A stretch of DNA of 7,274 nt from Streptomyces sp. NRRL WC-3549 (GTDB lineage: Bacteria > Actinomycetota > Actinomycetes > Streptomycetales > Streptomycetaceae), in contig NZ_KL585416.1 in assembly GCF_000721935.1 (NCBI RefSeq), positions 779 through 8,052 of the forward strand, read 5' to 3'. Position 1 is the first letter of the stretch. Each line of letters begins with the position of its first letter. The notes under the pieces are model-generated. The model made no database searches and was not told the origin of the DNA. It worked only from the letters and a program-made list of their open reading frames with translations. The position numbers and the translations under genes were made by a program. Of this stretch, positions 5,424-7,274 are shown one piece after another.

Positions 5424-5885
5424 GTGGCCGACAACGCGCGGGCAAAAAAGCTGGCGGACCTCATCCAGGTGGTGGTCGCCGAGAAACTGCAGCGCGGTAT
5501 CAAGGACCCGCGTCTGGGCACGCATGTGACCATCACGGACACCCGGGTCACCGGCGACCTGCGGGAGGCCACGGTCTTCTACACGGTCTACGGGGACGAC
5601 GAGGACCGGGCGAGCGCGGCTGCGGGCCTGGAGAGCGCCAAGGGCATCCTGCGTTCGGCGGTCGGCGCGGCGGCGGGGACGAAGTTCACCCCGACCCTCG
5701 CCTTCGTGGCGGACGCCCTGCCGGACAACGCGCGCGCGATCGAGGACCTGCTCGACCGCGCACGTGCCTCCGACGCCAAGGTCCGCGAGGCGTCCTCCGG
5801 CGCCACGTACGCCGGTGAGGCGGACCCGTACCGCAAGCCGGAGGACGAGTCCGGCGAGAACGACGAGGGCTCACCTTCCGCATGA
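5424..5885 (+). CDS. rbfA: 30S ribosome-binding factor RbfA
   Basis: 153 residues with a GTG start and a good Shine-Dalgarno. RbfA binds immature 30S subunits and assists late 16S rRNA maturation, partly opposite to RimP, whose gene lies at the other end of this block. The single KH-type fold spans about 1-118. Visible family motifs are the N-terminal helix with KLADLIQVVVAEKLQRGIKDPRLG (9-32), the strand block VTITDTRVTGDLREATVFYTV (35-55), and GILRSAVG...FTPTLAFVAD (74-97). Residues 120-153 are acidic and look disordered, as is common in actinobacterial RbfA. The stop TGA (5883-5885) overlaps the truB ATG as ATGA, so truB is coupled to it. Confidence 0.96.
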   Translation: MADNARAKKLADLIQVVVAEKLQRGIKDPRLGTHVTITDTRVTGDLREATVFYTVYGDDEDRASAAAGLESAKGILRSAVGAAAGTKFTPTLAFVADALPDNARAIEDLLDRARASDAKVREASSGATYAGEADPYRKPEDESGENDEGSPSA

Positions 5886-6784
5886 CGCAGCAGAATGACA
5901 GGACGCCGGACGGGCTTGTCGTCGTGGACAAGCCGGCCGGTTTCACCTCGCACGACGTGGTGGCCAAGATGCGCGGCATCGCCCGTACCCGGCGGGTGGG
6001 CCACGCCGGCACGCTGGACCCCATGGCGACCGGCGTGCTCGTGCTCGGGGTCGAGAGGGCGACCAAGCTGCTCGGCCACCTCGCCCTGACCGAGAAGGAG
6101 TACCTCGGCACGATCCGGCTCGGCCAGGACACCGTCACCGACGACGCGGAGGGCGAGATCATCTCGTCCACCGACGCCTCGGGCGTGACGCGGGAGGCCG
6201 TCGACGCGGGGGTCGCCGCGCTGACCGGGGCGATCATGCAGGTGCCGTCCAAGGTCAGCGCCATCAAGATCGACGGCAAGCGCTCGTACGCCCGGGTGCG
6301 CGGCGGCGAGGAGTTCGAGATCCCGGCCCGCCCGGTCACGGTCTCCTCCTTCCAGGTCTACGACGTCCGCGAGGCGGTCGCGGAGGACGGCACCCCCGTC
6401 CTCGACCTCGTCGTCTCGGTCGTGTGCTCCTCGGGTACGTACATCCGCGCGCTCGCCCGCGACCTGGGCGCCGGACTCGGCGTGGGCGGTCATCTGACCG
6501 CGTTGCGCCGCACCCGGGTGGGGCCGTACGGACTGGACGCGGCCCGGACCCTCGACCAGCACCAGGAAGAGCTGACCGTGATGCCCGTGGCCGAGGCCGC
6601 GGCGGCCGCCTTCCCCCGGTGGGACGTGGACGAGAAGCGGGCCAGGCTCCTGCTCAACGGTGTGCGGCTGGACATGCCGTCCTACCCGCCGGGACCAGTG
6701 GGGGCCTTCGGACCCGACGGGGCGTTCCTGGTGCTCGTCGAGGAGCAGAAGGGCAAGGCCAAGAGCCTCGCCGTCTTCGCCTGA
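5882..6784 (+). CDS. truB: tRNA pseudouridine(55) synthase TruB
   Basis: 300 residues from ATG 5882, which overlaps the rbfA stop by 4 nt (ATGA); the nearest SD-like site, GAGGG at 5865-5869, is 12 nt away, so reinitiation is likely. TruB isomerises uridine 55 in the T-loop of most tRNAs and also acts as a tRNA folding chaperone. Visible motifs: GLVVVDKPAGFTSHDVV (11-27), catalytic block GHAGTLDPMATGVL (40-53) with the nucleophile Asp46, the conserved Tyr in EKEYLG (Tyr74), SAIKIDGKRSYARVR (126-140), and CSSGTYIRALARDLG (182-196). The C-terminal 70 residues form the small PUA-like domain found in actinobacterial TruB. All catalytic elements are intact. It appears to be the last gene of the transcription unit. 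Confidence 0.97.
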   Translation: MTQQNDRTPDGLVVVDKPAGFTSHDVVAKMRGIARTRRVGHAGTLDPMATGVLVLGVERATKLLGHLALTEKEYLGTIRLGQDTVTDDAEGEIISSTDASGVTREAVDAGVAALTGAIMQVPSKVSAIKIDGKRSYARVRGGEEFEIPARPVTVSSFQVYDVREAVAEDGTPVLDLVVSVVCSSGTYIRALARDLGAGLGVGGHLTALRRTRVGPYGLDAARTLDQHQEELTVMPVAEAAAAAFPRWDVDEKRARLLLNGVRLDMPSYPPGPVGAFGPDGAFLVLVEEQKGKAKSLAVFA

Positions 6785-6842
6785 GCGGGCGGGTACCAGG
6801 GGGCAGGGTGCCGGGGCTTCCGGCTGGGGGCTGTGGGTCCTC

Positions 6843-6882
6843 GTCGTGGAGCGGGCAGTCCCCCCGGTGCCCGCTCCACGAT
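6843..6882 (+). terminator. Terminator-like hairpin after truB
   Basis: CGTGGAGCGGGCA (6845-6857) and TGCCCGCTCCACG (6868-6880) are perfect reverse complements; one more T-A pair (6844/6881) and a G-U pair (6843/6882) extend the stem to 15 pairs. The loop is 10 nt (GTCCCCCCGG). It starts 58 nt after the truB stop. A short T and C-rich tail follows. It is the best candidate for the end of the rimP-truB transcription unit. Confidence 0.8.
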
Positions 6883-6949
6883 TCCCCTCCCGCGGTCATC
6901 TCTGTCCAGGAAGACCCGGGTATTCACCCCAATGGGCGGGCGCTCGGAG

Positions 6950-7003
6950 TGATCGAGGGGTGCACGGGGGGCGCTTTCCTCCGTGCGCGTGCCGTGTCGA
7001 TCA
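6950..7003 (+). other. Nested inverted repeats upstream of the peptidase gene
   Basis: An outer perfect 7-bp inverted repeat, TGATCGA (6950-6956) and TCGATCA (6997-7003), surrounds an inner 9-pair stem (6962-6970 with 6978-6986, one G-U pair, loop GCGCTTT). The outer right arm ends 9 nt before the candidate -10 of the next gene. It may be an operator, a second terminator, or both. Function is not readable from sequence alone. Confidence 0.35.
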
Positions 7004-7012
7004 TCAGGGTCC

Positions 7013-7018
7013 TACCGT
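7013..7018 (+). promoter_or_regulatory. Candidate leaderless promoter -10 of the peptidase gene
   Basis: TACCGT (TANNNT) ends 6 nt before ATG 7025, so the predicted transcription start is the A of the start codon. No Shine-Dalgarno sequence lies in the usual window before the ATG, which fits leaderless translation. No clear -35 is visible at normal spacing. Confidence 0.5.
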
Positions 7019-7024
7019 CGGACC

Positions 7025-7274
7025 ATGGGCAGCGGGGACCGGTCGACACTGGTGAGTATCTGCGATCAGGCGGGCCGGCCACGGGGGACCGGCTTCGTCG
7101 CGGACGACCGCGGCACGGTCGTCACCAGCCATCAGGCCGTGGCCTCGGGCGTGCCGCTCGTCCTACGCGCCCCCGACGGGCCGACCCGTGCCCTGGACCC
7201 GGACGACATCACCGAACTGCCCGCCCTGGGCCTCGCCCTGCTGCGCACCGGCGGGCCGGACGCGCTGGGCGGCG
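7025..7274 (+). CDS. Trypsin-like peptidase domain protein, N-terminal part (3' end outside window)
   Basis: 83 codons are visible. After a short lead (MGSGDRSTLVSICDQAG) the sequence follows the first half of a trypsin-like (Trypsin_2/DegP-type) fold: RGTGFVADDRGTVVTSHQAV (20-39), matching the usual 'GSGFVV...G.VLTNAHVV' with His36 as the likely catalytic His, then VPLVLRAPDGPTRALDPDD (43-61) and LGLALLRTGG (68-77). In active family members this last block reads 'DLALL'; here the Asp position is Gly69. The catalytic Ser would lie beyond the window. There is no signal peptide, so a cytoplasmic protein is expected. In actinobacteria such domains often sit at the N-terminus of large multidomain proteins, so more domains may follow; this cannot be seen. 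The gene looks transcribed separately from truB. Domain call moderately firm; function unknown. Confidence 0.7.
   Translation, partial: MGSGDRSTLVSICDQAGRPRGTGFVADDRGTVVTSHQAVASGVPLVLRAPDGPTRALDPDDITELPALGLALLRTGGPDALGG

Noticed and set aside
1..7274. Mobile element, horizontal transfer or a defence island
   Set aside because: Composition is uniform, gene order is the conserved nusA-infB-rbfA-truB block, and no transposase, integrase or flanking direct repeats were seen. Only the partial last gene could belong to an accessory system.

Overview
The window is a piece of a high-GC actinobacterial chromosome, most likely Streptomyces or a close relative. The evidence is the strong G/C bias at third codon positions, frequent GTG starts (nusA, ylxR, infB, rbfA), a NusA that stops after its second KH domain, and a roughly 1,030-residue IF2 with a very long Pro/Gly/Arg-rich N-terminal region. 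All recognised genes lie on the + strand. No tRNA, rRNA, insertion sequence or CRISPR array is visible.

Layout: the 3' end of rimP (1-206), nusA (209-1249), a 132-nt gap, ylxR/rnpM (1382-1660), a 148-nt structured leader, infB (1809-4895), a 206-nt hairpin-rich gap, ylxP/DUF503 (5102-5398), rbfA (5424-5885), truB (5882-6784, ATGA overlap with rbfA), a 240-nt gap with a strong terminator-like hairpin, and the first 83 codons of a trypsin-like peptidase domain protein (7025-7274, cut by the window end). This is the conserved rimP-nusA-ylxR-infB-ylxP-rbfA-truB block. RimP and RbfA mature the 30S subunit, NusA controls RNA polymerase pausing, termination and antitermination, IF2 brings initiator tRNA to the 30S subunit, TruB makes pseudouridine 55 in tRNA, and YlxR/RnpM is an RNA-binding modulator linked to RNase P.

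The genes are ordinary housekeeping genes; the unusual material is between them. The leader of infB holds three tandem 11-bp repeats that read as three minigenes (Met-Ser-Thr-Arg-stop twice, then Met-Ser-Thr-Pro-Met-Lys-stop) chained by ATGA overlaps. They are followed at once by two mutually exclusive hairpins. One lies just upstream of the infB ribosome binding site. The other is a perfect 10-bp stem that encloses the Shine-Dalgarno sequence and start codon in its loop. The last minigene stop is placed so that a ribosome there would cover the 5' arm of the first hairpin. This could be a translational switch that senses initiation capacity and feeds back on IF2, but function is inferred from sequence alone.

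Other points are -10-like hexamers at leaderless spacing before ylxR and before the peptidase gene, four consecutive hairpins between infB and ylxP (one with a 21-pair stem), a possible internal start in infB just after the disordered region, and a peptidase domain whose catalytic His is visible but whose usual Asp position holds Gly.
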